From assembly GCA_052146815.1 (NCBI GenBank), contig JBKQMG010000040.1, forward strand, positions 42,136-106,135: a stretch of DNA of 64,000 nt, written 5' to 3'. Numbering within the stretch: the stretch's first letter is position 1; each line of letters opens with the position of its first letter. This stretch comes from DATJZH01 sp052146815. Lineage in GTDB: Bacteria; Actinomycetota; Actinomycetes; Streptosporangiales; Streptosporangiaceae. Below are positions 17,399 to 26,600 of the stretch, one piece after another. The notes beneath the pieces are model-generated. The model worked only from the letters and a program-made list of their open reading frames with translations. It was not told where the DNA came from and ran no database searches. The position numbers and the translations under genes were made by a program.

Positions 17399-19096
17399 CT
17401 ACCGGTACCACCGTCCCCGCAGGGCCGGCAGCACCCGGGTGTGCTCGATCTGCACGGCCTGCAGCGCGAGCGGGTTCAGTCCGAGCAGCCGCAGGATCGT
17501 CGGCGCGATCTGAGTCGTGTGGACCGTCGCGCGGATCTGCGCGCCGTGCCGCAGGCCCGGAACCACGACCAGAATCGGCACGTTGCGGTCCTGGAAGCCG
17601 GCCCCGCCGTGCTCGGCGATCTTGCCCGTGCTGCCGGTGTAGACCACGCCGTGCTGCACGATCCCGAAGATGTCCGGGTGCCGCGGATCAGTGACCGGCA
17701 CGTGGAAATAGGCCGCCGACCCGGCACCCGCATAGATCTTCGTCAGGCCCGAGGCAGCGACCGTAACCGGCTTGTCGGCGACGTTGTTGCCGGCGGCGGT
17801 GTGGGTGAGCAGGTAGTGCTTCACGAAGTTGGCGGCAGGCTGAGAGCGGTTGCTCAGCCACCACAGCATGCCGTCGTCGTCGGTCTCGAAGATGACCAGG
17901 GCGCCGGCACCGGGGCGGGCCTTGGTCCAGGCCGCGTTCACCGCGGCCACGATCGGGGAGTCGGGGACCCGCTTCAGGTCGGCCGGGTTGGTGGGCGACT
18001 GCCCGTGCTTAGCCGAGATGATGATCGCCGTGCTGCGGGCCAGGCCCTGTGCCCTGATCTCGGCGACCATCTTGGCGACCGAGGTGTTGATGTAGTTGAG
18101 CGCTCGTACCAGCAGCGGCCCCGGCACCTTGCCGCCGGGCAGGTAGCCGCCCTTCAGGCCGTCGGAGGTGGGCAGCTTCTGGGCGGTGGAGACCGTCTGG
18201 AAGTTCATGCCGAAGATGCCGGGCACGCCCACGTGAGCGGTCCGGCTGTGGTTGTAGCCGTCGATCTCGTTGAGGATGGCCTGGACCTTATAGCTGTCGT
18301 ACTGCATGGTCGCGGCGTTGTCGCTGGTCCAGTCCTCGCCCGCGGGATAGCCGATGGCCTGGCTGTTGATCTCCGGGGTGAAGTAATCCTGGACGCCGTT
18401 TCCGGACGGCCCGGACAGCGCGAGGTAGGCGGGGTGCTTGTCCGACCAGGCCGTGCGCAGGCCGGCCGCCCGAGCCACGTTGAAGATCGTATTTACCTTG
18501 AGGTACTGGTTCGGGTAGATCGGCTTGCACGTCTTCGCGCTGACCGGCAGGTTCGCCGGGTTGATCACATTGCGCGGGTTGGAGGTCATCTGCAGGATGC
18601 TGCCGGGCAGGCCGCTGAGGCCCTGCCCGGCATCCAGCCTGGTCAGGTCCTTGTCGTCCACCTCGGTGTAGGCGGTCTCGGCGCCGGGCGCCTTCCCGGT
18701 GCACTTGGTCGTTCCGGCCGGGAACACGTCGTGGTTATAGGTGTCGTCGTAGTAGATGCCGGTGACACCCGGGTCGCCGCCCGTCACCTGGGCGATCATG
18801 CCGGGGAACGAGTCGGAGGGAATCGGGGTCAGCGCGTGGCTGTAGTCGAGTCCGTGCCGGTCCAGGCTGGCCAGCGCCGAGCCGGGGTAGCGGCGGACGT
18901 ACCAGCTCAGATCCTGCTGATGGAGACCGTCGACGGACAGCAGCAGCACGTGCCTGATCTGACTGTGTCCGTGCCAGCCGGCGGCCGCGTCACCCTGGCG
19001 GACGGTCGCGGCCGATGCCGAGGCCAGCGCGGTACCGCCCAGGAGGGTCGCGACGCCCGCTGTGGCGACGGCTGCTCTCAAAGGCCTGATGTGCAT
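17399..19096 (-). CDS. Secreted alkaline-phosphatase-superfamily protein
   Basis: Exported protein of 565 residues. The signal peptide is MHIRPLRAAVATAGVATLLG followed by GTALASASA, with cleavage likely near residue 29. The mature part begins with HVLLLSVDGLHQQDL (metal-binding aspartate) and has DSFPGMIAQVTGGDPGVTG around the position of the nucleophile of phosphodiesterase/nucleotide pyrophosphatase relatives, where the family usually has Thr and Ser is likely here. Later motifs are TAIIISAKHGQSP and IAEHGGAGFQDRNVPI. It resembles type I phosphodiesterase or sulfatase-like proteins annotated as alkaline phosphatase family; substrate unknown. A convergent FadR gene ends 97 bases away and nothing notable was seen between them. 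Confidence 0.85.
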   Translation of the reverse strand: MHIRPLRAAVATAGVATLLGGTALASASAATVRQGDAAAGWHGHSQIRHVLLLSVDGLHQQDLSWYVRRYPGSALASLDRHGLDYSHALTPIPSDSFPGMIAQVTGGDPGVTGIYYDDTYNHDVFPAGTTKCTGKAPGAETAYTEVDDKDLTRLDAGQGLSGLPGSILQMTSNPRNVINPANLPVSAKTCKPIYPNQYLKVNTIFNVARAAGLRTAWSDKHPAYLALSGPSGNGVQDYFTPEINSQAIGYPAGEDWTSDNAATMQYDSYKVQAILNEIDGYNHSRTAHVGVPGIFGMNFQTVSTAQKLPTSDGLKGGYLPGGKVPGPLLVRALNYINTSVAKMVAEIRAQGLARSTAIIISAKHGQSPTNPADLKRVPDSPIVAAVNAAWTKARPGAGALVIFETDDDGMLWWLSNRSQPAANFVKHYLLTHTAAGNNVADKPVTVAASGLTKIYAGAGSAAYFHVPVTDPRHPDIFGIVQHGVVYTGSTGKIAEHGGAGFQDRNVPILVVVPGLRHGAQIRATVHTTQIAPTILRLLGLNPLALQAVQIEHTRVLPALRGRWYR

Positions 19097-19164
19097 GAAT
19101 TCCTCCGGACAGCGCCCGGTCGTTCGCCGGACGTCTCACTTGTCCCGGGGTATCCAACTCAGGC

Positions 19165-19211
19165 GGCGGCGAGGCGACGGGAAGGCGAACTGGCGATGAC
19201 GCCTCGCCGCC
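19165..19211 (-). terminator. Long GC hairpin between P450 and phosphatase genes
   Basis: GGCGGCGAGGCG (19165-19176) and CGCCTCGCCGCC (19200-19211) form a perfect 12-base-pair stem with a 23-base loop. No T-run follows on either strand, as is common for actinobacterial terminators. It lies downstream of the P450 gene and upstream of the phosphatase gene on the same strand, so it may separate the two units. Confidence 0.5.
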
Positions 19212-19279
19212 TGATCCGGCCCGCCGAGGCTGTCGCAGGCCAGCGGGGCGCCGGCCAAGCCGGGCGGCGCAGCTGGGAG

Positions 19280-20587
19280 TCAGGCGGCTCTGGGGGCGGG
19301 CTTGATGGCGCTGAAGCTCACTACCAGGCGCTCCGGCCCGCGCAGGTTGACGTTCGGCTTGTAGGCCAGGCCCCCGGCCGCCAGTTCGGGATCAGTCACT
19401 CTGGCCGCGAGCGCCTGCAGCACGACGGTCGCCTCGAGGCGCGCGAGCGGGACACCGAGGCAGAAATGCGGGCCGGCCGCGAAGGCCAGGTGATTGGCGG
19501 CGCCGCGGGCGATGTCGAACCGGTCGGGGTCGGCGAACACCGCCGGATCACGGCCGGTGGCGGCCAGGAGCAGCAGCAGGACGGCGCCGTCGGCCACCAC
19601 GCTGCCGGGGACGGCGTCTGAGCCGGCGAGGACGCCCTCGCGAGCGACCCGGCCGGTCATCTGCACGGGCGGGTCATAACGCAGTGTCTCCTCGACGGCG
19701 CCGGCGGCCAGCCCCGGGTCCGCGCGCAGCAGGGCCAGCTGACCAGGGTGCCGCAGCAGCGCGAGGACGGCGTTGGCGATCAGGCTCACCGTGGTCTCGT
19801 GCCCGGCGACCAGGAGCAGGACGCAGGTGGCGATCAGCTCGTCCTCGGTCAGCCGGGCGCCCTCGGCTTCCGCCTGGATGAGCTCGGACAGCAGGTCGGG
19901 GCGGTTCCGCGCGCCGCCGGGCGATCAGCTCGCGGAAATACTCCGCGAATTCGGCTCGGGCGGCCTGCGCGGCGGCGCTCCCGGGCCGCTGTCCGACGCG
20001 ACGAGCTGCGGCTGCGGCGACTGCGCGAGGCGCGCCGACCACCCGGCGAAGCGGGAGCGGTCCTCGCCCGGAACGCCGAGCAGTTCGGAGATGATCTGCA
20101 CCGGCAGCGGGTAGGCGACCTGGCTCACCACTTCCAGCTGCCCGGACTCCTGGCCGGCCGTCGTGATCAGCTCGTGGGCCAGGTCCCGGATCCGCGGCTC
20201 GAGCCGGGCGATCCCCCTGGCCGTGAAGGCCTGCGACACCAGCCGCCGCAGCCTGGTGTGGTCGGGCGGGTCCATCGACAGGAACGACAGTGCCCGCGGC
20301 ATGCCGGGCGGGGCGAGCTGCGAGCGGTTCCGCTCGCTGCTGACCGCCGGATCGCGCAGCACCCGGGAGCAGTCGGCATGCCGGGCCATGACCACCAGCG
20401 GCCCGCCCACCTCCGCGTATGGCGAGGCTTCCCGCAGCTGCGCGAGCACGGGATAGGGGTCAGCGAGCACATCCGGCTCGGCCAGCCGGGCCAGGGACGG
20501 CCGCGCCACCGGCAGAGCGGCGGCGGCTGCCGGCGCAGCAACAGCCGCCGCCCTGGCAGCAGCATCTGCCGTGGCCGCTTCATCCAT
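19280..20587 (-). pseudogene. Cytochrome P450 with two compensating frameshifts
   Basis: Heme mono-oxygenase of about 435 residues if repaired. The N-terminal part (MDEAATADAAARAA to the LVASDSGPG region) and the C-terminal part share one frame, but the stretch between about 19980 and 19910 reads correctly only in another frame (SAAAQAARAEFAEYFRELIA). One base seems missing in the CCCGGG run near 19980 and one extra near 19910, and the main frame meets a TGA at 19925. Conserved parts survive on both sides: the I-helix LVAGHETT, the EETLRYDPP ExxR motif and the heme loop FAAGPHFCLGVPLAR. The start is ATG 20587 behind AGAGGAG. Either a recent pseudogene or sequence error; repaired, it would be a normal bacterial P450. 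Confidence 0.85.
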
Positions 20588-20812
20588 ATCCGGGTAACTC
20601 CTCTGGATCGGGGCAGGTTCCTGCAGCCGCGCAGGGCCGCGGCCCGCCTGACACCGGGGCACCCGGCGCTCTCAGGGGGCAGCGCACTGGTACCCGCCAA
20701 TGCGCCAGGCAACCGGTCCCGAGAGCGCCGGCCTCGCTGCGCCGACCGCACCGGCAGGGCGGCCGGAAAACGCGAACAGCCACCCGTGTTGCCGAGCCGG
20801 AAGTATTTACGG

Positions 20813-20827
20813 CACAATGATGTTGTG
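20813..20827. promoter_or_regulatory. Candidate SufR operator overlapping the sufR start
   Basis: CACAATGATGTTGTG is a perfect inverted repeat (CACAA, five-base centre, TTGTG) that ends on the GTG start codon at 20825. A weak promoter fits here: TTGCCG at 20789-20794, an 18-base spacer, and CACAAT at 20813-20818, with the start codon six bases after that -10. The repeat resembles the short inverted repeats reported for mycobacterial SufR, so autorepression by blocking the promoter is likely. Confidence 0.55.
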
Positions 20828-21610
20828 AAAAGCATGGGACATGGCAACGGGACAGAAGCGGGCACTCTCAGCGGTGCCGGCCTCAGTGCTGCCCAGGTCT
20901 TGGCTGCCCAGGTCCCGGCGGGTTCCGAGCGCGGCACCCGTGCGCGGATCGCCCGGCTGATCCTGGAGAACGGCCCGGTCACCGCAGCCGGACTGTCCGC
21001 CCGGCTCGGCCTTACCCCGGCGGCCATCCGCCGGCACCTGGACAACCTGCTGGCCGAGGGAATGATCGAGACCCGGATCGCCCGGCCGAGGGGGACCAGG
21101 GGCCGGGGCAGGCCCGCGCGCTTGTTCGCCATCACTGACGCCGGGCGCAGCGCATTCGAGCATGCCTACGATGACCTGGCGACCAGCGCCCTGCGGTTCC
21201 TGGCCGACACGGCAGGACCGGGGGCGGTGACCGCCTTCGCCCGCCGGCAGACCGCAGAGCTGGAGAGCAAGTACCGCAGCGCCGTCCAGTCGGCGCCGCC
21301 GGCGCTGCGGGTCCAGGCCCTGGCCGACGCCCTGTCGGCGAACGGGTACGCGGCTTCCGCCAGTGGCGCCCCTGGCGCGGCCGGCGGCGAGCAGCTCTGC
21401 CAGCACCACTGCCCGGTGGCACACGTCGCCGCCGAGTACCCCCAGCTGTGCGAGGCGGAGACCGAGGCATTCGGCCGCCTGCTCGGGACCCCCGTGCAGC
21501 GTCTCGCCACGATCGCCCACGGTGACGGCATCTGCACCACGCACGTCACAGCGCCGGCGCTGACCGATATGCGCACCACCACGACACAGTCCGGAGGAAC
21601 CTCCGCATGA
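20825..21610 (+). CDS. sufR: SufR iron-sulfur-sensing transcription repressor
   Basis: DNA-binding regulator of about 261 residues that controls the suf operon. The winged helix-turn-helix region is RARIARLILENGPVTAAGLS with RLGLTPAAIRRHLDNLLAEG and a wing containing RGRGRPARLFAITDAGR. The C-terminal half carries the cysteines expected to hold an Fe-S cluster: CQHHCPVAHVAAEYPQLCEAE, and a further one in DGICTTHV. The GTG at 20825 is the likely start, possibly leaderless; an in-frame ATG at 20834 is the alternative. Upstream in-frame extension into the P450 region has no coding character. Its stop overlaps the sufB ATG (ATGA), which places it as first gene of the operon. Confidence 0.92.
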   Translation: MKSMGHGNGTEAGTLSGAGLSAAQVLAAQVPAGSERGTRARIARLILENGPVTAAGLSARLGLTPAAIRRHLDNLLAEGMIETRIARPRGTRGRGRPARLFAITDAGRSAFEHAYDDLATSALRFLADTAGPGAVTAFARRQTAELESKYRSAVQSAPPALRVQALADALSANGYAASASGAPGAAGGEQLCQHHCPVAHVAAEYPQLCEAETEAFGRLLGTPVQRLATIAHGDGICTTHVTAPALTDMRTTTTQSGGTSA

Positions 21611-23019
21611 CGACAATCGCGCACCCGGAGCTTGAGGGCCTGGAGCGGTACAAGTTCGGCTGGGCCGACTCTGACACGGCCGGCGCCGACGCGCGCCGCG
21701 GCCTGTCCGAGGAAGTCGTCCGCGACATCTCGGCTAAGAAGAACGAGCCGGAGTGGATGCTGGACCTGCGCCTGAAGGGCCTGAAGCTCTTCCGCCGTAA
21801 GCCCATGCCGACGTGGGGCTCGGACCTGTCTGGCATCGACTTCGAGAACATCAAGTATTTCGTCCGGTCGACCGAGAAGCAGGCGGCCACCTGGGACGAG
21901 CTGCCCGCCGACATCAAGAGCACCTACGACAGGCTGGGCATCCCCGAGGCGGAGAAGCAGCGCCTGATCGCCGGCGTGGCGGCTCAGTACGAGTCTGAGG
22001 TCGTTTATCACAAGATCCGCGAGGACCTTGAGGAGAAGGGCGTCATCTTCAAGGACACCGACACCGCGCTGCGCGAGCACCCGGAGCTGTTCCAGGAGTA
22101 CTTCGCCACCGTGATCCCGGTGGGCGACAACAAGTTCGCCGCGCTGAACACCTCGGTCTGGTCCGGCGGCAGCTTCATCTACGTGCCGAAGGGCGTGCAT
22201 GTGGACATCCCGCTGCAGGCCTACTTCCGGATCAACACCGAGAACATGGGCCAGTTCGAGCGGACCCTGATCATCGTGGACGAGGACGCCTACGTCCACT
22301 ATGTCGAAGGCTGCACCGCGCCGATCTACTCCTCGGACTCGCTGCACTCCGCGGTGGTCGAGATCATCGTCAAAAAGGGCGGCCGGTGCCGGTACACCAC
22401 GATCCAGAACTGGTCGTCCAACGTCTACAACCTGGTGACCAAGCGCGCCGTGGCCCAGGAGGGCGCGACCATGGAGTGGGTGGACGGCAACATCGGCTCC
22501 AAGGTGACGATGAAGTACCCGGCGGTCTACCTGATGGGCGAGCACGCCAAGGGCGAGACCCTGTCGGTGGCCTTCGCCGGCGAGGGCCAGCACCAGGACG
22601 CCGGGGCCAAGATGGTGCACATGGCGCCGAATACCTCGTCGTCCATCGTGTCCAAGTCCGTGGCCAGGGCCGGCGGCCGCACCTCCTACCGCGGCCTGGT
22701 CCAGGTCCAGGAGGGCGCCGCGCACTCGAAGTCCACGGTGAAGTGCGACGCGCTGCTGGTCGACGCCGTCAGCCGGTCCGACACCTACCCCTACGTGGAT
22801 GTCCGCGAGGACGACGTCGAGATGGGCCATGAGGCCAGCGTCTCCAAGATCTCCGAGGACCAGCTGTTCTACCTGATGAGCCGCGGCATGACCGAGGACG
22901 AGGCCATGGCGACGATCGTCCGGGGCTTCGTCGAGCCGATCGCCCGTGAGCTGCCGATGGAGTACGCGCTGGAGCTCAACCGGCTGATCGAGCTGCAGAT
23001 GGAAGGAGCGGTGGGCTGA
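21607..23019 (+). CDS. sufB: Fe-S cluster assembly scaffold subunit SufB
   Basis: Cytosolic scaffold subunit of 470 residues that works with SufC and SufD to build Fe-S clusters. The family blocks are present: AGVAAQYESEVVYHKIRED, WSGGSFIYVPKGVHVDIPLQ, NTENMGQFERTLIIVDE, VEGCTAPIYSSDSLHSAVVE, and near the end SRSDTYPYVDVREDDVEMGHEASVSKI (given in parts). The conserved GRTSYRGLV region is also seen. There is no sign of an intein, unlike the mycobacterial homologue. Both flanking junctions overlap (ATGA with sufR, TGATG with sufD), which indicates tight translational coupling. Confidence 0.97.
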   Translation: MTTIAHPELEGLERYKFGWADSDTAGADARRGLSEEVVRDISAKKNEPEWMLDLRLKGLKLFRRKPMPTWGSDLSGIDFENIKYFVRSTEKQAATWDELPADIKSTYDRLGIPEAEKQRLIAGVAAQYESEVVYHKIREDLEEKGVIFKDTDTALREHPELFQEYFATVIPVGDNKFAALNTSVWSGGSFIYVPKGVHVDIPLQAYFRINTENMGQFERTLIIVDEDAYVHYVEGCTAPIYSSDSLHSAVVEIIVKKGGRCRYTTIQNWSSNVYNLVTKRAVAQEGATMEWVDGNIGSKVTMKYPAVYLMGEHAKGETLSVAFAGEGQHQDAGAKMVHMAPNTSSSIVSKSVARAGGRTSYRGLVQVQEGAAHSKSTVKCDALLVDAVSRSDTYPYVDVREDDVEMGHEASVSKISEDQLFYLMSRGMTEDEAMATIVRGFVEPIARELPMEYALELNRLIELQMEGAVG

Positions 23020-24158
23020 TGTCGGTCCTGCAGGGGGCCGCCGAGAGTGCGGCCCCCGTGTCGAGGCTGCACGAGCAGCGGTCGTATGACCCCGCGGACT
23101 TCCCGGTACCGACCGGGCGCGAGGAGGAGTGGCGGTTCACGCCGCTGCGACGGCTGCGCGGTCTGCAGACGGATGATGTCCTGGCTGAGGGCAAGGTGTC
23201 GGTCGAAGTCGACGCCACCCCCCAGGTCACGGTGGAGGCTGCGGGGCACGGTGACCCGCGGCTCGGCAGCGCATTCGTGCCGGCCGACCGGGTCAGTGCC
23301 AGGGCCTTTGCGTCGTTCGGTGAAGCGACAGTCGTCACCGTTCCGGCGGGGGCTGAGATCGGGCAGCCCACGGTCATCTCGGTTCGGGGCGAGGATGCGG
23401 CCGGGGCCGCGTTCGGGCACGTACTGGTTGACGTTAAGGCGAACGCCCGCGCCGTGGTCGTGCTCGACTACAGCGGGTCGGCGACCTACGCCGATAATGT
23501 CGAGATCGTGGTCGGGGACGGGGCCTCGCTGGCGCTGGTGAGCATGCAGGGCTGGGCCGGCGACACCGTGCACCTGTCCCACCATCAGGCCCGGCTGGGC
23601 CGGGACGCCAGGCTCACCCACACCGCGGTAACGCTCGGCGGGAGCCTGGTCCGGCTGGCGCCGACGGTCCGCTACGCCGGCCCCGGTGGCGACGCCGAGC
23701 TGCGCGGGCTGTACTTCGCCGACGCAGGGCAGCACCTGGAGCACCGCCTGTACGTGGACCACGGCGAGCGCAACTGCCGCAGCCGGGTCAGCTACAAGGG
23801 CGCACTGAAGGGCGACGGCGCGCATGCGGTCTGGATCGGCGACGTGGCCATCCGGCCGGAGGCCACCGGCACTGATACGTACGAGAGCAACCGGAACCTG
23901 GTGCTGACCGACGGCACCCGGGTCGACTCGGTGCCGAACCTGGAGATCCTGACCGGCGAGGTGCAGAAGGCCGGCCACGCCAGCACCAGCGGCCGGCTCG
24001 AGGATCAGCACATGTTCTACCTGATGGCCCGCGGGATCCCGTTCGACGAGGCCAGGCGGCTGATCATCCGCGGCTTCTTCGGCCAGCTGATCGCCGAGAT
24101 CGAGGTGCCCGAGCTGCGCGACAGGATCACCGCGGCGATCGAGGCGGAACTGGCATGA
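23019..24158 (+). CDS. sufD: Fe-S cluster assembly protein SufD
   Basis: SufB-like partner of 379 residues in the SufBC2D complex. It has the N-terminal PTGREEEWRFTPLRRLRGL block, the beta-helix core and the conserved C-terminal part GRLEDQHMFYLMARGIPFDEARRLIIRGFF (in pieces), where a histidine takes part in cluster formation. The region VPNLEILTGEVQKAGHASTS matches the family. Its ATG overlaps the sufB stop by one base and its stop overlaps the next gene (ATGA). Confidence 0.95.
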   Translation: MSVLQGAAESAAPVSRLHEQRSYDPADFPVPTGREEEWRFTPLRRLRGLQTDDVLAEGKVSVEVDATPQVTVEAAGHGDPRLGSAFVPADRVSARAFASFGEATVVTVPAGAEIGQPTVISVRGEDAAGAAFGHVLVDVKANARAVVVLDYSGSATYADNVEIVVGDGASLALVSMQGWAGDTVHLSHHQARLGRDARLTHTAVTLGGSLVRLAPTVRYAGPGGDAELRGLYFADAGQHLEHRLYVDHGERNCRSRVSYKGALKGDGAHAVWIGDVAIRPEATGTDTYESNRNLVLTDGTRVDSVPNLEILTGEVQKAGHASTSGRLEDQHMFYLMARGIPFDEARRLIIRGFFGQLIAEIEVPELRDRITAAIEAELA

Positions 24159-24475
24159 CCGAGGCGAGCAGCTACCAGCGGGCCTGCGCCCTGGCGGATG
24201 TGCCGGACGAGGGTGCGCACGGCGTCGAGGTCAGCGGCGTGCCCGTGGCCATCATCAGCGCGGGCGGCGAGATCTTCGCCCTGCACGACGTGTGCTCGCA
24301 CGAGGAAGTCCCCCTCTCCGAGGGCGAGGTCTACGACCGCACGGTGGAGTGCTGGCTGCACGGATCCTGTTTCGACCTGCGCACCGGCAAGCCCACCGGG
24401 CCCCCGGCGTCGGCTCCGGTACCCGCCTACCCAGTAAGAATCGACGGCGACGACGTCTACGTGGCGCTGTCTTGA
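24155..24475 (+). CDS. Rieske-type [2Fe-2S] ferredoxin of the suf operon
   Basis: Small cytosolic electron carrier of 106 residues. The Rieske ligands are CSH (near residue 49) and CWLH (near residue 67), spaced as in bacterial non-heme-oxygenase ferredoxins, followed by GSCFDLRTGKPTGPP and PVRIDGDDVYVAL. It overlaps the sufD stop and is followed by sufC after 38 bases. In actinobacteria a ferredoxin of this type often sits between sufD and sufC; it probably supplies electrons for cluster assembly or is an early recipient, which is inference. Confidence 0.93.
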   Translation: MTEASSYQRACALADVPDEGAHGVEVSGVPVAIISAGGEIFALHDVCSHEEVPLSEGEVYDRTVECWLHGSCFDLRTGKPTGPPASAPVPAYPVRIDGDDVYVALS

Positions 24476-24513
24476 CCAAGCGCTGTCCTCCAGATAGCAG
24501 ACCAGGAGAATTG

Positions 24514-25281
24514 ATGTCCACCCTAGAGATCCGTGACCTGCACGCCAGCGTGACGGATGCGGCAGGCGAGAGCCTCGAGGTGCTGCGCGGTGTGGACCTG
24601 ACCGTTTCGGCCGGGCAGACCCACGCCATCATGGGCCCCAACGGGTCGGGCAAGACCACGCTGGCCTACGCGATCGCCGGCCATCCCAAGTACCAGGTCA
24701 CCCAGGGCTCGATCACCCTGGACGGCGAGGACGTGCTGGCAATGAGCGTGGACGCCCGCGCCCGCGCCGGGCTGTTCCTCGCCATGCAGTACCCCGTCGA
24801 GGTTCCCGGCGTGTCAGTGTCGAACTTCCTGCGCACGGCGGTCACCGCGGTCCGCGGCGAGGCGCCGAAGATCCGCACGTTCCTCAAGGAAATGAACGCT
24901 TCCATGGCGGATCTGGCCATTGACCCGGCCTTCGCGCAGCGCAACCTCAACGAGGGCTTCTCCGGCGGCGAGAAGAAGCGGCACGAGATCCTGCAGCTGC
25001 AGCTGCTCGACCCCAAGATCGCCATCCTGGACGAGACCGACTCCGGGCTCGACATCGACGCACTGAAGATCGTTTCGGCCGGTATCAACAAGTACCGCGA
25101 GAACCCGGAGCACGGCGTGCTGCTGATCACGCACTACACCCGGATCCTGCGCTACGTGCAGCCCGACGCCGTGCACGTCTTCGTCGGCGGCAGGATCGTC
25201 GCCGAGGGCGGCCCTGAGCTCGCCGAGGAGCTGGAGACCAGCGGCTACGAAAGGTTCCTCAGCACCGGCGCAGCCGTATGA
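24514..25281 (+). CDS. sufC: Fe-S cluster assembly ATPase SufC
   Basis: ABC-type ATPase of 255 residues that powers the SufBCD scaffold. Walker A is GPNGSGKTTLAYAI, the signature is FSGGEKKRHEILQL and Walker B is IAILDETDSGLDIDAL, all diagnostic of SufC rather than a transporter. The ATG at 24514 follows AGGAGAA at 24503-24509. Its stop overlaps the sufS ATG. Confidence 0.97.
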   Translation: MSTLEIRDLHASVTDAAGESLEVLRGVDLTVSAGQTHAIMGPNGSGKTTLAYAIAGHPKYQVTQGSITLDGEDVLAMSVDARARAGLFLAMQYPVEVPGVSVSNFLRTAVTAVRGEAPKIRTFLKEMNASMADLAIDPAFAQRNLNEGFSGGEKKRHEILQLQLLDPKIAILDETDSGLDIDALKIVSAGINKYRENPEHGVLLITHYTRILRYVQPDAVHVFVGGRIVAEGGPELAEELETSGYERFLSTGAAV

Positions 25282-26600
25282 CGGCCACCGGCGAGGTCAC
25301 CAGCTCGCAGCAGCCGGACTCCGCGCCGACGGCCCCCCTGGCGCTCGACACCGATGCCATCCGGGCGGATTTCCCGATCCTGGGCCGGTCGGTGCGCGGC
25401 GGTAATCCGCTGGTCTACCTGGACTCCGGCGCGACCTCGCAGAAGCCGCGCCAGGTGCTGGACGCCGAGCGTGATTTCACCACCATGCACAACTCGGCCG
25501 CGCACCGCGGCGCGCACCTGCTCGGCGAGGAGGCCACCGACGCCTACGAGGGCGCGCGGGTGCGGGTCGCGGAGTTCATCGGCGCGGACCCGGGCGAGAT
25601 CATCTTCACCAAGAGCGCGACTGAGTCGCTGAACCTGGTCGCCTACGCGATGAGCAACGCGGCCACTGCCCGACCGCCGGCCGAGCGCTTCCGCGTCGGC
25701 CCCGGCGACGAGATCCTGGTCACCGAGCTGGAGCACCACGCCAACCTGGTGCCCTGGCAGCAGCTGTGCCAGCGGACCGGAGCCACGCTGCGCTGGTTCG
25801 GCGTCACCCCCGACGGCCGGGTGGACCTGAGCCGCGCCGACTCGCTGATCACCGACGCGACCAGGCTGGTCGCGGTGACCCACCAGTCCAACGTCACCGG
25901 CGCCATCCCGCCGGTCGCCGAGATCGCGGGCCTGGCCCATGCCCGCGGCGCCCTGGTGGTCGCCGACGGCGCGCAGTCGGTACCGCACCAGCCGGTGGAC
26001 GTCACCCGCCTGGGCGCTGACTTCCTCGCGTTCTCCTCGCACAAGATGCTCGGGCCCTCCGGCATCGGCGTGCTCTGGGGACGGCGCGAGCTGCTCGAGG
26101 CGATGCCGCCGTTCATCTCCGGCGGATCGATGATCGAAGTGGTCCGGATGGAGGGCTCGACCTTCCTGCCGCCGCCCGAGCGGTTCGAGGCCGGGGTGCC
26201 CGCCGCCGCGCAGGCGGTGGGACTGGCGGCAGCCTGTGATTACCTTGACATGCTGGGCATGGCGAGCGTCGCCGCGCACGAGGAGGCGCTGACCGCCCGG
26301 GCGCTGGAGGCGCTCGGCGAGATCGACGGGGTACGGATCCTCGGCCCGGCCGGCACGCAGGACCGCGGCGGCGCGGTGTCGTTCACCGTCGAGGACATCC
26401 ACCCGCATGACGTCGGGCAGGTCCTCGACGAGCTCGGCATCGCCGTGCGGACCGGCCACCACTGCGCGTGGCCGCTGCACCGCGCGCTCGGCACGCAGTC
26501 CAGCACGCGCGCGAGTTTCTATGTCTACAACACTCTGGCCGAGGTGGAGGCGCTCGCCGACGGCGTGCGCCAGGCGCAGAAATTCTTCGGGAACCGCTGA
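25278..26600 (+). CDS. sufS: Cysteine desulfurase SufS
   Basis: PLP enzyme of 440 residues that removes sulfur from cysteine for cluster building. The PLP lysine is in AFSSHKMLGPSGIG, the persulfide cysteine in RTGHHCAWPLH, and HNSAAHRGAHLL plus ELEHHANLVPWQ show the group II type. An N-terminal stretch of about 25 residues rich in S/A/P is likely flexible. It is coupled to sufC (ATGA) and to sufU (TGATG), and SufU is its expected sulfur acceptor. Confidence 0.96.
   Translation: MTATGEVTSSQQPDSAPTAPLALDTDAIRADFPILGRSVRGGNPLVYLDSGATSQKPRQVLDAERDFTTMHNSAAHRGAHLLGEEATDAYEGARVRVAEFIGADPGEIIFTKSATESLNLVAYAMSNAATARPPAERFRVGPGDEILVTELEHHANLVPWQQLCQRTGATLRWFGVTPDGRVDLSRADSLITDATRLVAVTHQSNVTGAIPPVAEIAGLAHARGALVVADGAQSVPHQPVDVTRLGADFLAFSSHKMLGPSGIGVLWGRRELLEAMPPFISGGSMIEVVRMEGSTFLPPPERFEAGVPAAAQAVGLAAACDYLDMLGMASVAAHEEALTARALEALGEIDGVRILGPAGTQDRGGAVSFTVEDIHPHDVGQVLDELGIAVRTGHHCAWPLHRALGTQSSTRASFYVYNTLAEVEALADGVRQAQKFFGNR

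Noticed and set aside
17384..19621. 745-residue open frame antisense to the phosphatase gene
   Set aside because: Typical antisense shadow of a high-GC gene: rich in R/G/A with no domain, while the complementary strand encodes a signal peptide and catalytic motifs.
19925..19927. TGA in the P450 as a selenocysteine codon
   Set aside because: Although selenocysteine genes are present, this TGA lies in the segment where the frame is shifted; the corrected frame passes it without a stop.
19748..20824. Long in-frame extension upstream of sufR
   Set aside because: The frame is open by GC-skewed chance and runs antisense to the P450; the HTH protein begins at 20825 and the extension has no similarity to SufR.
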